The notes: generated by a model not told the origin, from the letters alone. DNA of 64,000 nucleotides from Bacillota bacterium (GCA_023460955.1 JAEWOH010000066.1:1-64000), one strand, 5' to 3'. Positions 16,915-26,172 are shown, numbered from the stretch's first letter. Made by a program: numbers and translations.

Positions 16915-17568
16915 ATGTTGGTCTTAAGTATCGTTGATATTATCGGAACAGTTGCATTTGCAGTATCCGGTGTGCTTGTCGGAATAAGAAACAAGCTTGA
17001 TTTATTTGGTGTCTATGTACTGGCGATGATAACTGCTTCCGGTGGCGGAATTATCAGGGATATCGTTATTGGGAGAAATATACCTGTATTCTTTACAGAG
17101 TGGAGGTATTTCGCCGCAATTACGGGCGCAATGCTGGTAACCTGCATACTTTACAAGTTTGTAAACAAAATTATATCTGTTATAATTTTATTCGATGCAA
17201 TTGGATTAGGTGTTTTCACCGTTACAGCAACTTATCAGGCAATAGAATTCGGACTGCCGCTTTTAGGTGTTGTTTTTGCAGGAGTGATAACCGGAATTGG
17301 CGGTGGTATAGTGCGTGACATCCTCGTGAACGAAATACCTTTGATTTTCAGAAGTGAGATTTATGCCATTGCATCAATGATAGGTTCGGTTACTTTTTAT
17401 GTGCTTTATAATAATGTGAGTATAAATGTAAACACATATATTTGTATTGGTCTGGTTTTAGCCATTAGAATGATTGCAGTCAGGTTCGGCCTTAATCTTC
17501 CGATACTGAATAAGTCAGAGCAATACACCAAGACAGGTATAAGTAATCGCCGTAACCTCAAAGGCTGA
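16915..17568 (+). CDS. TRIC/UPF0126-family membrane protein
   Basis: 217 residues from ATG 16915, behind GGGGGA; an upstream TTG at 16822 would add a polar stretch not seen in the family. The two-fold repeat is clear: ASGGGIIRDIVIG and GIGGGIVRDILVN, each followed by membrane helices, seven in all. Prokaryotic TRIC proteins are monovalent cation channels; transport of glycine or others has been suggested for relatives. Sitting between hypA and hypB it might carry a metal ion, but nothing in the sequence shows that. Confidence 0.88.
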   Translation: MLVLSIVDIIGTVAFAVSGVLVGIRNKLDLFGVYVLAMITASGGGIIRDIVIGRNIPVFFTEWRYFAAITGAMLVTCILYKFVNKIISVIILFDAIGLGVFTVTATYQAIEFGLPLLGVVFAGVITGIGGGIVRDILVNEIPLIFRSEIYAIASMIGSVTFYVLYNNVSINVNTYICIGLVLAIRMIAVRFGLNLPILNKSEQYTKTGISNRRNLKG

Positions 17569-17718
17569 GCCGGAATAGATTAGATTTATAAGTTATTCAG
17601 AGGCCTGGACTTATGTGAAGAAATGGCCAATCCAGATACAGATTTAGATAATTGGCTGTAGAGAATATAAACATATATTAATACAAGAAAAATTAATAAT
17701 TGTTGAAATTATATACTT

Positions 17719-17838
17719 GTGCGCGAATAAGACTTAAAATAATATGGAAGCATGATTAGAAATACATAAAGAAAATAATTGTGATATTTCTTTATGTATT
17801 TCGGGTGCGACATATTATTTTAAGTCTATATGGGAGCA
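17719..17838. repeat. Large nested inverted repeat before hypB
   Basis: Outer arms 17731-17746 and 17811-17826 are perfectly complementary over 16 bp, and inner arms 17760-17774 and 17787-17801 over 15 bp, with a 12-base loop. GTGC at 17719 and GCAC near 17835 may extend it. The remaining part of the 352-base gap 17569-17920 shows nothing else. It could fold as RNA in the hypB leader or be a small mobile palindrome; see findings. Confidence 0.85.
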
Positions 17839-17920
17839 CATGAACCAGCAGATTATATTATTTACAATACTTAAATTCACTTATATAGCAACTTATAAAT
17901 ATAAAACAATGGAGGTACCT

Positions 17921-18565
17921 ATGGAAGTTAGAGTTATGAAAAACATTATGCATGCTAATGACCAGCTTGCAGGAGAAAATAGAGAGTACTTTAAGAAAAA
18001 AGGTATAAAGGCCGTTAATATTATGGCGTCACCCGGGTCTGGAAAGACCAGTACGATTCTTGGACTGATAGCAGCCTTTGGCGATAAAGCCAGTGTGGCT
18101 GTGGTAGAGGGTGACATAGCTTCAAGCATAGATGCTGAAAAAATAGACAAGCTTGGCAAGCCGGTTATACAAATCAATACGGGCGGGGGCTGCCACTTAG
18201 ACGCCAACATGATAAAAACAGCTGTTGAGAGCCTGGCTTTAAGTGATAACACCATACTGTTTATTGAGAACGTTGGAAACCTTGTTTGTCCTTCTTCCTT
18301 TGACCTGGGGGAAAGTGTCAAGATGGTAATTGCCAGTGTACCTGAAGGGCATGACAAGCCTTATAAATATACCTCGATGTTTGAACTGGCTGATATAATC
18401 GTTCTTAACAAAACCGACCTTAAGCCATATATTGACTTTGACAGTGAAAGCTTCTACAAGGGTGTCAGAGCACTTAACGAGAAAGCCGAGATATTTGAAA
18501 TATCCTGCAGGACTGGAGAGGGTCTGGACAAGCTGGCCCAGTGGTTTTTAGGAACAGGTAAATAA
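17921..18565 (+). CDS. hypB: Hydrogenase nickel-incorporation GTPase HypB
   Basis: 214 residues from ATG 17921, preceded by GGAGG. The P-loop is ASPGSGKTS (36-44), the metal site between subunits uses C91-H92 and C123, and NKTD (163-166) gives guanine specificity. GTP hydrolysis drives nickel transfer to the hydrogenase. It lacks the amino-terminal CxxCGC motif and the histidine-rich stretch of enterobacterial HypB, so storage of nickel is not expected. An open frame continues back to 17840 but without a ribosome site. It ends at a strong terminator shared with map. Confidence 0.95.
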   Translation: MEVRVMKNIMHANDQLAGENREYFKKKGIKAVNIMASPGSGKTSTILGLIAAFGDKASVAVVEGDIASSIDAEKIDKLGKPVIQINTGGGCHLDANMIKTAVESLALSDNTILFIENVGNLVCPSSFDLGESVKMVIASVPEGHDKPYKYTSMFELADIIVLNKTDLKPYIDFDSESFYKGVRALNEKAEIFEISCRTGEGLDKLAQWFLGTGK

Positions 18566-18573
18566 AAAACAAA

Positions 18574-18610
18574 GTCCGGCGGGAATTAACTTCCTGCCGG
18601 ACATATTTTT
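18574..18610. terminator. Terminator between hypB and map
   Basis: A 12-bp stem (18574-18585 with 18591-18602, one G-T pair), 5-base loop and T-rich end on the + strand; it may serve both convergent genes. Confidence 0.88.
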
Positions 18611-18665
18611 GTCTGTAATGCTTTATGGTTACTGAATTTTCTTAACCGGTTTTCCCCAACCGGGA

Positions 18666-19484
18666 CTAGCCTTTCCCGGCCAATATATCATACCCGGATT
18701 CGGTAACTGCAATAGTGTATTCCCATTGGGCAGACAGGGAACCATCCCTGGTTGTAACAGTCCATTTATCCCGGGCAAGTTTAACGCTGTACCCGCCCTC
18801 ATTAATCATAGGCTCTATAGTGAACACCATTCCGGGAAGCATTAATACTCCCTTGCCCGGTTTTGCAAAGTGGTCTATATGCGGTTCTTCATGGAACTTT
18901 AGACCAACGCCGTGTCCACCTAAATCACGTACCACCGTATATCCATTTTCATTGGCAAAAGGCTCGATGGCTCTTCCTATGTCATTGGTTGATGCAAAGG
19001 GTTTAACAGTCTTCGTTCCGATTTCCAGGCATTCTTTTGTTATTTCAACTAATCTTCGGGCATTGTCTGAAACCTCTTCTACCAGATACATCCTGCTGGC
19101 ATCAGAATAATATCCGTCTAAAATTGTAGAAACGTCTATATTGACAATATCCCCCGGTTTTAGTACAGTTTTCTCGTTTGGTATTCCGTGGCAGACCACA
19201 TCGTTTATTGAAGTACATACACTTTTAGGAAAGCCGCTGTAATTAAGTGTGGCCGGTATTGCTTTATGGTCTGTGGTATAGTCGTAGACAAGCTTGTCAA
19301 TCTGTGCAGTAGTCATTCCTGCACGTATCTCTTTTTGCAGAAGATCGAGAATGTCAGTGGTTATTTTTCCGCTTCTTCTTATACCTTCAATTTGTTCAGG
19401 TGTCTTAATAAGGGATGGATGAGGGATCATATAACCCTCAGACTTATATTTTTCAAGATTTGATAACATATCACTGCTAAACAA
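18666..19484 (-). CDS. map: Methionine aminopeptidase, type I
   Basis: 272 residues that remove the initiator methionine from new proteins. Metal ligands are recognisable in DGYYSDASRMY (two Asp), GHGVGLKFHEEPH (His), TIEPM (Glu) and QWEYTI (Glu). The start is a TTG at 19484, six bases from AAGGAGG; the next ATG is 15 bases further in and too far from that site. The amino end has an extra 30 residues before the catalytic fold, without the SEC-C zinc motif of some clostridial forms. The phosphatase gene lies 43 bases upstream, so the two may be co-transcribed. Confidence 0.94.
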   Translation of the reverse strand: MFSSDMLSNLEKYKSEGYMIPHPSLIKTPEQIEGIRRSGKITTDILDLLQKEIRAGMTTAQIDKLVYDYTTDHKAIPATLNYSGFPKSVCTSINDVVCHGIPNEKTVLKPGDIVNIDVSTILDGYYSDASRMYLVEEVSDNARRLVEITKECLEIGTKTVKPFASTNDIGRAIEPFANENGYTVVRDLGGHGVGLKFHEEPHIDHFAKPGKGVLMLPGMVFTIEPMINEGGYSVKLARDKWTVTTRDGSLSAQWEYTIAVTESGYDILAGKG

Positions 19485-19527
19485 AGTAAACCTCCTTAAA
19501 CCATGTTCTGCACGGTTAATTATAATT

Positions 19528-20655
19528 CTATTCTATTTGTATTAAAGCTACTGTAATATCATCCATTATTTCATCAGAATCCTTTTTACCTGAGAAATCA
19601 ATAGCTTTATTAATAAGTTCAGAAAGTGCCGCCGAGGGTTCCAGGTTATTTTCAATCAGATGCTTAACTATACGTTCTTCTCCAAATTGAGCATTCTTAC
19701 TGTTCCTTATTTCTATTATACCGTCGGTATAAAAAAACATTCTGTCCTTTGGAGCTATATTTGTAGTCATCTCAATGTAATCAGGAGAATCAACCCAGTT
19801 GCTGATAGGTATTCCGGGAGTTCTAAGGGGTTGAATGCTGCCATTGGATATTACAAGGGGACATACGTTCAAGCCAGCATTGGAATATGTAAAAGTATAG
19901 TTTGATATATCAATTATTCCATAAAAAATTGCTATATATAACTCATCAGAGAAACCGTTTCTGTTAAAATACGAATATAATTCCTCAAGAGCCTTGGAAG
20001 GAGACAATAGGGTCTTGTCCAGTGCTGTCCGCAGAAACATGGTCAGCATTGAGGCAGCTACGCCGTGACCTGACACATCTGCAATATATATCCCCACATG
20101 ATCGGAATCAATCTGGAAGATATCAAGAAAGTCCCCTCCAAGTGTTTCACAGGGTTTATAAATAAAGCTGTAATCTATTTTATCGGTGGCTAACTGTTTT
20201 TTAGGGAGAAGACTGCATTGAAGCCTTCTAGCCATAGATAAATCAGCTCTTAGCTTTGTATTTTGTCTTTCAAGTTCCGTGCTTAAATTTTTTAGCTGGG
20301 TAATATCATGCAGTACCTCTATAACTGCCTCAATTTCTCCTGTTTCCTGATTTCTTAACGGCGAACTGGTTACTGAGAATATCCTACCGCCAATAATCTC
20401 CTCCTTGCTTGCCGACCAATCTGAAAAGTTATGCCTTGAAAGACAGTTGGCACAAGGGGCATTGCGGCCCAGGGTTTCATAACACTTTTTGCCGACTATA
20501 TCTTTATTGCCCAATCCCTGTCGCATGGCTTTATTAACAAAGACTACGGTATCTTCGGTGTTAATTACACGAACCCAGTCCAGCATTCCATCAATTATTT
20601 CTTCAATAAAGTTACATGCGGTAGAACCGAACTTTCCTTTTAGCTTTTGGGGCAA
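19528..20655 (-). CDS. PAS-domain PP2C phosphatase (SpoIIE/RsbU type)
   Basis: About 375 residues: a PAS sensor (about 15-125, with four cysteines clustered around residues 60-75 in KKCYETLGRNAPCANCLS), a short coiled coil (125-150) and a SpoIIE-type phosphatase domain (about 170-375, with LGGDFLDIF, ADVSGHGVAASM, FFYTDGI and DDITVALIQ). Such proteins dephosphorylate anti-anti-sigma factors in partner-switching pathways. The start is TTG 20655, nine bases from GAAAGG; a TTG at 20664 touches that site. The cysteines could hold a metal or sense redox state. No anti-sigma partner is nearby. Confidence 0.9.
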   Translation of the reverse strand: MPQKLKGKFGSTACNFIEEIIDGMLDWVRVINTEDTVVFVNKAMRQGLGNKDIVGKKCYETLGRNAPCANCLSRHNFSDWSASKEEIIGGRIFSVTSSPLRNQETGEIEAVIEVLHDITQLKNLSTELERQNTKLRADLSMARRLQCSLLPKKQLATDKIDYSFIYKPCETLGGDFLDIFQIDSDHVGIYIADVSGHGVAASMLTMFLRTALDKTLLSPSKALEELYSYFNRNGFSDELYIAIFYGIIDISNYTFTYSNAGLNVCPLVISNGSIQPLRTPGIPISNWVDSPDYIEMTTNIAPKDRMFFYTDGIIEIRNSKNAQFGEERIVKHLIENNLEPSAALSELINKAIDFSGKKDSDEIMDDITVALIQIE

Positions 20656-20862
20656 TAAAATCAACCTTTCTCATAAAACGCTCAAAACTATCATAGATAA
20701 ATAACTAAACTACATATATTTTAACATAGTTTATAGTAAAAAACTTGTTACCAATAAAAATTATTAACCGTAGGAATTCTGGCAATAATATGGATAGCTT
20801 TACGCAATACATAAATTTGTAATCGCAGGGAGTGCCTGAGGATTCAGAAATGGAGATTTTGA

Positions 20863-21510
20863 ATGAGTTTTGGAACTAATAGCACAAACTTAAAGTATAT
20901 TGACTCAAAAGCAGTCAATGCATTCTCATTGTTCTCGGAAGCGATGTATCAGATGGTTAAAGCAATGAGAGCAAATACCGGCCGGGAGTTAGTATTTGTT
21001 TGTATAGGCACCGACAGATCAACCGGCGATAGTCTTGGACCAATTATAGGACACAAGCTGAACGGGCTGAGACAAAAGAATGTACATGTTTATGGCAACC
21101 TTGATACACCGGTACATGCAAAGAATCTGGAGGAGGTCACAACAAAAATATACAGTGATTATCATAATCCGTTTGTTATTGCAGTAGATGCATGTCTAGG
21201 CAAGGCTGATCATGTGGGACATATTACTGTCGGTTGTGGACCGTTAAAGCCAGGTTCTGCTGTAAATAAGGAGTTACATCCCATTGGAGATATGCATATA
21301 ACCGGAATAGTGAACTTCAGCGGGTTCATGGACTTTTTAATACTTCAGAACACCAGACTGGGGCTTGTTATGAAAATGGCTGACATAATATCCAGTGGAA
21401 TAAAATATGTACTTTGGAGGATTTCCAGGGATGAAATGCTTTTAAAACCAATGCCACCCATTCCTGAACAAAATGTTTCGGACATTTTTATTAAAGAAAT
21501 GAATTCCTGA
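20863..21510 (+). CDS. yyaC: Sporulation protein YyaC (GPR-like)
   Basis: 215 residues. VFVCIGTDRSTGDSLGP, VYGNLDTPVHAKNL and VIAVDACLG are typical of the YyaC/DUF1256 family, related to the germination protease GPR. The family is sporulation-linked in Bacillus and clostridia and is usually near spo0J; here it lies alone between the phosphatase and a membrane protein. Its substrate is unknown. Confidence 0.92.
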   Translation: MSFGTNSTNLKYIDSKAVNAFSLFSEAMYQMVKAMRANTGRELVFVCIGTDRSTGDSLGPIIGHKLNGLRQKNVHVYGNLDTPVHAKNLEEVTTKIYSDYHNPFVIAVDACLGKADHVGHITVGCGPLKPGSAVNKELHPIGDMHITGIVNFSGFMDFLILQNTRLGLVMKMADIISSGIKYVLWRISRDEMLLKPMPPIPEQNVSDIFIKEMNS

Positions 21511-21660
21511 TACAAGAACTATACAAATGGTATATATTTATAACTTAATTTGTGGTGAACTTTCAGACTTTTCTTTTTATATTTCTTATAATATAGTATA
21601 AGACAGTTGCAGGATGAGAAGCGCTTTATATGTAACGGTATATATTATAAGGAGGGTTTT

Positions 21661-22176
21661 ATGAATAATAAGCGAAATGGTACCGTGATTATCGGTTTGA
21701 TTTTAATACTGATAGGTATAGTTTATTTATTAAATAATTTTGGCATCTTTGAGATTTACTTTGATATTTTTGATATTGGCTTCCTGTTTTCAACATTCTG
21801 GCCAATGTTCCTGATAATTCCCGGTTTGATCTTCCACTATTCATTTTTTACGGCAAAGACATCTGATGCCGGGTTGCTTGTACCTGGGGGAATACTATTG
21901 GTAATGGGACTTACCTGCCAGATAGCAACGATTTTCAATGCTTGGGCATATATGTGGCCTGGATTTATTCTTGCAGTTGCAGTGGGCTTGTTTGAATTGT
22001 ATATATTCGGTTCAAAGGAAAAGGGACTTCTTATTCCGGTTTTCATTCTGGGAGGACTCTCACTGATATTCTTTGCAATATCTTTAGGAAGAATAACAAT
22101 ATTAAGATTATATCTGGTTCCTGCAATACTGATTATTGGCGGACTGCTTATAGTTACAAGAAACCGCAGAAATTAA
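21661..22176 (+). CDS. Membrane protein, LiaI/LiaF-like (DUF5668 type)
   Basis: 171 residues from ATG 21661 after AAGGAGGG. About six hydrophobic segments are visible; the first reads IIGLILILIGIVYLLNN, a pattern typical of LiaF-like membrane regions (GxxLIxxGxxxLLxN). The soluble LiaF domain is absent. Such proteins often modulate envelope-stress systems, but no partner is adjacent. Confidence 0.65.
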   Translation: MNNKRNGTVIIGLILILIGIVYLLNNFGIFEIYFDIFDIGFLFSTFWPMFLIIPGLIFHYSFFTAKTSDAGLLVPGGILLVMGLTCQIATIFNAWAYMWPGFILAVAVGLFELYIFGSKEKGLLIPVFILGGLSLIFFAISLGRITILRLYLVPAILIIGGLLIVTRNRRN

Positions 22177-22269
22177 AACGTAAAAAAGTGTCTCTTTACC
22201 AACTGACGCATATAATGTTATTAGTCATTAACTCAAATCCTTGGGATGGGGAATCGAAGGTGAAGTTAA

Positions 22270-22476
22270 ATGGGAAAACATGATGATATAAATGCAAGGT
22301 TGGAGAAGCTGGAAAGTTACGTATATAATGAACTTGATAAGCTTCTTGGTGATATTCTTGAAAATAAGAAAGATGAGGAATCTCATGATTCCGGTCTTCT
22401 AAGGTTTAAACCATCAAAGCATAGGAAAGCGTATAGACCCGATAGAAATTTTAAAAAAAGATGTTATACAAGATGA
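22270..22476 (+). CDS. Small hypothetical protein, 68 aa
   Basis: Begins at ATG 22270 behind GAAGGTGAAG. The first 40 residues look like an acidic amphipathic helix (RLEKLESYVYNELDKLLGDI) and the last 25 are strongly basic (KHRKAYRPDRNFKKR). I do not recognise a family. The good ribosome site and codon use like its neighbours support a real gene. Confidence 0.6.
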   Translation: MGKHDDINARLEKLESYVYNELDKLLGDILENKKDEESHDSGLLRFKPSKHRKAYRPDRNFKKRCYTR

Positions 22477-22574
22477 AATTTGGGAATATATATATTAATA
22501 ACTAATGATGTTATATAATTAAATCAGATAGTTATTATTTTTTGGATGAATCTATACAAGGAGTGGAAAAACAA

Positions 22575-22733
22575 ATGGATAAATACGTATGTACTGTATG
22601 TGGTTATGTTTATGACCCTGAAGTAGGGGATCCTGACAGCGGAGTAGCACCGGGTACTGCTTTTGAAGATATTCCGGAGGATTGGGCATGTCCTTTGTGC
22701 GGAGTAGATAAGAGTATGTTTGAAAAACAATAA
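22575..22733 (+). CDS. Rubredoxin
   Basis: 52 residues from ATG 22575 after AAGGAGTGG. Iron ligands C6, C9, C39 and C42 lie in CTVCGY and CPLCGV, the exact rubredoxin pattern and length. It carries single electrons in the cytoplasm, often to oxygen- or peroxide-reducing enzymes in anaerobes. It has its own terminator and appears monocistronic. Confidence 0.96.
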   Translation: MDKYVCTVCGYVYDPEVGDPDSGVAPGTAFEDIPEDWACPLCGVDKSMFEKQ

Positions 22734-22754
22734 AACTAAACAGCAGAATTACTT

Positions 22755-22800
22755 AAGACGGTTTTCCAGAGAGCTCATGCTCAAGGGGAGCCGTCTTTTA
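22755..22800 (+). terminator. Terminator after rubredoxin
   Basis: AAGACGG at 22755-22761 pairs with CCGTCTT at 22791-22797, with further weaker pairing inside, followed by TTTATTT. Confidence 0.75.
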
Positions 22801-22911
22801 TTTAGCAGCAAACTATTTTTATACCATTTTAAGCTACCATTTTACAAAATTTTTATACCATATTAATCATAAACTTAGGTTAATAAATTTATTTTAAGGG
22901 GTGATTTCTGA

Positions 22912-23628
22912 ATGTATAAAGAAAAGCCTGTTATCGGAATTACGGCAGCCTTTGACTTTGACAAAAACACAAGTAATCTGAAGGATGACTACTATGAGGC
23001 AATAATTCAGTGCGGAGCTGTGCCGGTATTGATTCCGGTAACAGAAGTCAAAAGTGTTTGGGTTGAATATCTTGATATTTGTGATGGGATAGTTCTGTCA
23101 GGCGGACCGGATGTTGACGCAGTTTTTTTTGGTCAAAGCAATATGCCTTATGCTAAAGAGATTTCTCCGATTCGGGACAGTATGGAGCTTTTCCTGGCAA
23201 AGCAGGCTTTAGCAATGAATAAGCCAATGCTGGGAATCTGCAGAGGCATCCAGATAATAAATATTGCGGCAGGAGGAAGTATTTTTCAGGACATTTATGC
23301 CGAGAATAATTCTGATGTAAAACTGATACAGCACAGCCAACAGGCTCCCAGATGGTTTCAGATTCATGATATTGATATTGTACCTGATACCTGTCTGTAT
23401 AAAACCTTCGGAAAAGAAAAATTAAGGGTAAACTCTTTTCATCATCAGGCCGTAAACCAGTTAGCTCCAGGGTTCACTATCAATGCCTGTTCACTGGATG
23501 GAGTAATTGAGGCCATAAGCAATGAAAATAAAAAGTTTGTTCTTGGAGTCCAATGGCATCCTGAAAATCTCTGGCGTAAAGATAAAACCCACCTAAAGCT
23601 GTTTGAAAGGCTTATAAGTGTATGCTAA
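22912..23628 (+). CDS. Class I glutamine amidotransferase-like hydrolase (PuuD/C26 type)
   Basis: 238 residues. The nucleophile is C110 in LGICRGIQ and the His/Glu pair is H216 and E218 in QWHPE. The family hydrolyses gamma-glutamyl compounds such as gamma-glutamyl-GABA or folate polyglutamates; the length and the single domain fit the PuuD subgroup. No putrescine-pathway genes are nearby, so the true substrate is unknown. The stop is 37 bases before the MscS start. Confidence 0.88.
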   Translation: MYKEKPVIGITAAFDFDKNTSNLKDDYYEAIIQCGAVPVLIPVTEVKSVWVEYLDICDGIVLSGGPDVDAVFFGQSNMPYAKEISPIRDSMELFLAKQALAMNKPMLGICRGIQIINIAAGGSIFQDIYAENNSDVKLIQHSQQAPRWFQIHDIDIVPDTCLYKTFGKEKLRVNSFHHQAVNQLAPGFTINACSLDGVIEAISNENKKFVLGVQWHPENLWRKDKTHLKLFERLISVC

Positions 23629-23665
23629 AATATAAGTAACTTATGTGGAAAGTGATTGGAGAAGT

Positions 23666-24517
23666 ATGGACGAGATTACACTTCTGAATAAAATAGATAT
23701 TTACCTTAAGTTTTTTTTAGGGGGCTTTTACACCCCTGTTACGAAGTTAGGTAAAATAATACTTATAATCATAATTGCATTGATTATTGCACGGGTTGGC
23801 AAGCTATTGATAAAAAAACTGTTCGAAAAACAGAAGAATTCTAAATTCAAAATGAGTGTTAAGAAGTTGGATACAATGTCTACCTTAATAGCCAGTGTGT
23901 TCAAATATGTTGTTTACATCGGTGCTGCATTAATAATTTTATCAGATATACTTAATCTGAAATCAGTGCTTGCTGCGGCTGGTGTGGGTGGAATTGCAAT
24001 AGGTTTTGGGGCTCAAAGTCTGATTAAAGATACTCTGTCCGGGTTTTTTATTCTACTGGAGGATCAGTTTGCGGTAGGTGATCTCATCACTATTGATAAC
24101 ATGACAGGTACTGTAGAACACATGGAACTCAGAGTTACCAGACTAAAAAACTATACCGGTGACATTTACATCATTCCTAACGGTGAAATTAAGAGAGTAA
24201 CCAATCATACAAGAGACAATAAGATGGTAATTGTAGATATTCCGGTGGCATACTCCGCGAGCTTGGAAAAGGTCTATGAATTGGCGCGTACGGTATGTGA
24301 TGAAGTAAAGGAGGAATTCTCGGTTTTTACAGAAGAACCTTCTATTTTAGGAGTTACTGAGCTGGGTAAGCAGGGTATTAATCTGAGGATCACCGCGCGT
24401 ACTTTTCCCAACGAACAATGGGCAGTTGAGCGCAGGATACGGCTGAAAATAAAGGAGGCCTTTGAGAAGACAGACCTTCAGTTCTATGACAGAGCTGTTC
24501 TTACAAAGGAAGATTAG
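23666..24517 (+). CDS. Mechanosensitive channel, MscS family
   Basis: 283 residues from ATG 23666 behind TTGGAG. Three hydrophobic segments precede the pore-lining helix AAAGVGGIAIGFGAQSLIKD (about residues 108-127), then the beta domain (GDLITIDNMTGTVEHMELRVT) and the carboxy-terminal cage domain. It releases solutes during osmotic down-shock. A DUF951 gene follows after 29 bases; this pairing is common in clostridia, often near yyaC and the ychF-rpsF region. Confidence 0.93.
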   Translation: MDEITLLNKIDIYLKFFLGGFYTPVTKLGKIILIIIIALIIARVGKLLIKKLFEKQKNSKFKMSVKKLDTMSTLIASVFKYVVYIGAALIILSDILNLKSVLAAAGVGGIAIGFGAQSLIKDTLSGFFILLEDQFAVGDLITIDNMTGTVEHMELRVTRLKNYTGDIYIIPNGEIKRVTNHTRDNKMVIVDIPVAYSASLEKVYELARTVCDEVKEEFSVFTEEPSILGVTELGKQGINLRITARTFPNEQWAVERRIRLKIKEAFEKTDLQFYDRAVLTKED

Positions 24518-24546
24518 ACTCATAAGAAGCTGAATGGAGGGTTTAC

Positions 24547-24759
24547 ATGGCAGATAAATTTGCAGTTGGAGATATAGTAGAGATGAAAAAGCAGCACCCA
24601 TGCGGAAGCAAGCAATGGGAAGTAATCCGGACCGGTGCTGATTTCAGAATAAAATGCACTGGCTGCTCACATCAGGTGATGCTTGCCAGAACTAAATTTG
24701 AGAAGAGTGTTAAAAAGATTATTAAGTCAAACCAGCCCCAAACAGCAGAACAGGTATAA
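24547..24759 (+). CDS. DUF951 small protein (YyzM-like)
   Basis: 70 residues. HPCGS (C19) and CTGCSH (C37, C40) suggest a small metal-binding fold; the first 55 residues match DUF951 well (GDIVEMKKQHPCGSKQWEV). The function is unknown. Position directly after an MscS gene is conserved in Firmicutes. Confidence 0.92.
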   Translation: MADKFAVGDIVEMKKQHPCGSKQWEVIRTGADFRIKCTGCSHQVMLARTKFEKSVKKIIKSNQPQTAEQV

Positions 24760-24782
24760 GTCTGTGTATAGGAAATACAATT

Positions 24783-25151
24783 ATGGAAACACTTAGTAAT
24801 AAGACGCTGGCGTTAATGAGAAATTGGTTGCCGGTAGGAATTTACCAGGAGGCTGGAATGGAAGAACTACAAAATACCACACCATCAGAAAAATTTGAGG
24901 CTGTAATAAAGGAATACCTGCACCAGGGGAAGGAAAAGCTTGAAAAGGATCTGGCAGGTACAAGAGAAGCTATAAAACTGATAGCTAAGGACAAAACCAA
25001 AAATTTTATGAGAACAATGGATTTGGGTTTGAATGAAGAGGAGCGGAATTGTCTCAGTTCTCTAATAATTACAAGTATGTATCAGTCCTTCTGTTATGGC
25101 TATGGAATCGGTAAAATCGAAGGAGATACTAAGCAAAAAGTCTGTCTGTAA
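24783..25151 (+). CDS. Hypothetical protein, 122 aa
   Basis: I do not recognise a family. The protein is soluble and helical, with a central charged segment (QGKEKLEKDLAGTREAIKL) and a cysteine-containing tail. It begins 23 bases after DUF951 with a weak ribosome site (TAGGAAA) and ends at a clear terminator, so it is probably the last gene of the MscS-DUF951 unit. Confidence 0.6.
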   Translation: METLSNKTLALMRNWLPVGIYQEAGMEELQNTTPSEKFEAVIKEYLHQGKEKLEKDLAGTREAIKLIAKDKTKNFMRTMDLGLNEEERNCLSSLIITSMYQSFCYGYGIGKIEGDTKQKVCL

Positions 25152-25179
25152 TAGCGACCAAATTAATCAAAGATTATAT

Positions 25180-25226
25180 AAATGAACTGGAGCATGAGTA
25201 AATCTCATTGGACGGTTCATTTTTGT
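25180..25226 (+). terminator. Terminator after the MscS-DUF951 unit
   Basis: AAATGAAC (25180-25187) pairs with GTTCATTT (25215-25222), with an inner ATGAG/CTCAT stem; T-rich sequence follows. Confidence 0.8.
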
Positions 25227-25324
25227 TTTGTGGAGATGTTTATTATGAGCATTATTGAACAGTGATTAACATTTAGATATAATCGAAATAACCGGCAGGT
25301 ATTCCCCTATAGAAGGAGAATTTC

Positions 25325-26053
25325 ATGAGTAATATAGTTAATAATTGCAATAATTGTTCCTGTGAAAATTGTCAGAACAAAATGTGTTCAAAGAGGGTGC
25401 CTATATTTTCATCCTTCAATCAGGAGGAAATAGAAAAGGTATTAAAGCTTATAGTTCGCAGGCAGTATAAGAAGGGTGAGCTTGTAATTCTTGAAGGGAC
25501 AATGCTTGAAAGCCTGATTATAGTAAACAGCGGGCGTGTAAAAGCTTATAGAAACACAAGTGAAGGTAAGGAACATATTTTATATATTTTTTCAGAGGGA
25601 GATTTTTTCGGGGAAAAGAATCTGCTCTTAAACCGTGAGGCAACCTATAACGCAGAAGCTCTTGAGGATACAGGTATTTGTACTATTAATAAAGCTGCCT
25701 TTCAGCAGCTTATGAGGGAAAATCCTGATCTGAGCTTCAAGGTAATGGAGGAGCTTTGCAGCCGTTTGCTAAGGTTGGAGAATACAATAGAAAGCATGGG
25801 AACGAGGAATGTGGAACTCAGAGTAAACACCGTCCTTGTTGAATTCTCTGAAAAATACGGACGGCAGCATGAAAACGGTATTTTGGTAGAGCTCCCCATG
25901 AGCCGTGAGGGTATTGCAAATTACATCGGACTGACCCGGGAAACCGTAAGCCGTAAAATGAGCCTCCTGCAGGAGGAAGGGATAATTAATGTGGTGGGAA
26001 ACAAGAAGGTGGTAATATTGGACATGAAAAGGCTGAAGGAGAGCGTTTATTAA
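25325..26053 (+). CDS. Crp/Fnr-family regulator with Cys-rich amino end
   Basis: 242 residues: a cyclic-nucleotide-binding-type sensor (about 25-145), a dimer helix, and a carboxy-terminal winged helix-turn-helix (SREGIANYIGLTRETVSRKM). The first 21 residues contain five cysteines, C8, C11, C13, C16 and C21, enough for an oxygen- or NO-sensitive iron-sulfur cluster as in FNR, though the spacing differs from E. coli FNR. The start ATG 25325 follows AGAAGGAG. It is monocistronic with its own terminator, and the diiron repair genes downstream are natural targets. Confidence 0.92.
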   Translation: MSNIVNNCNNCSCENCQNKMCSKRVPIFSSFNQEEIEKVLKLIVRRQYKKGELVILEGTMLESLIIVNSGRVKAYRNTSEGKEHILYIFSEGDFFGEKNLLLNREATYNAEALEDTGICTINKAAFQQLMRENPDLSFKVMEELCSRLLRLENTIESMGTRNVELRVNTVLVEFSEKYGRQHENGILVELPMSREGIANYIGLTRETVSRKMSLLQEEGIINVVGNKKVVILDMKRLKESVY

Positions 26054-26109
26054 AGCTCCAGCCACTGATTAACTTTTCTTAAAGCCACATATATATAATA
26101 AATGTATGA

Positions 26110-26152
26110 AAAAACTGCGCCTGAGCTGACTTACAGGAGCAGTTTTTGTTTT
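26110..26152 (+). terminator. Terminator after the Crp/Fnr gene
   Basis: AAAACTGC (26111-26118) pairs with GCAGTTTT (26139-26146); a T-rich run follows. Confidence 0.85.
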
Positions 26153-26172
26153 TTATCAAAATAATCAAAAGT

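Noticed and set aside
17719..17838. Known nickel-cobalt riboswitch
   Set aside because: The conserved purine-rich loops of that class are not present; only the nested stems are visible.
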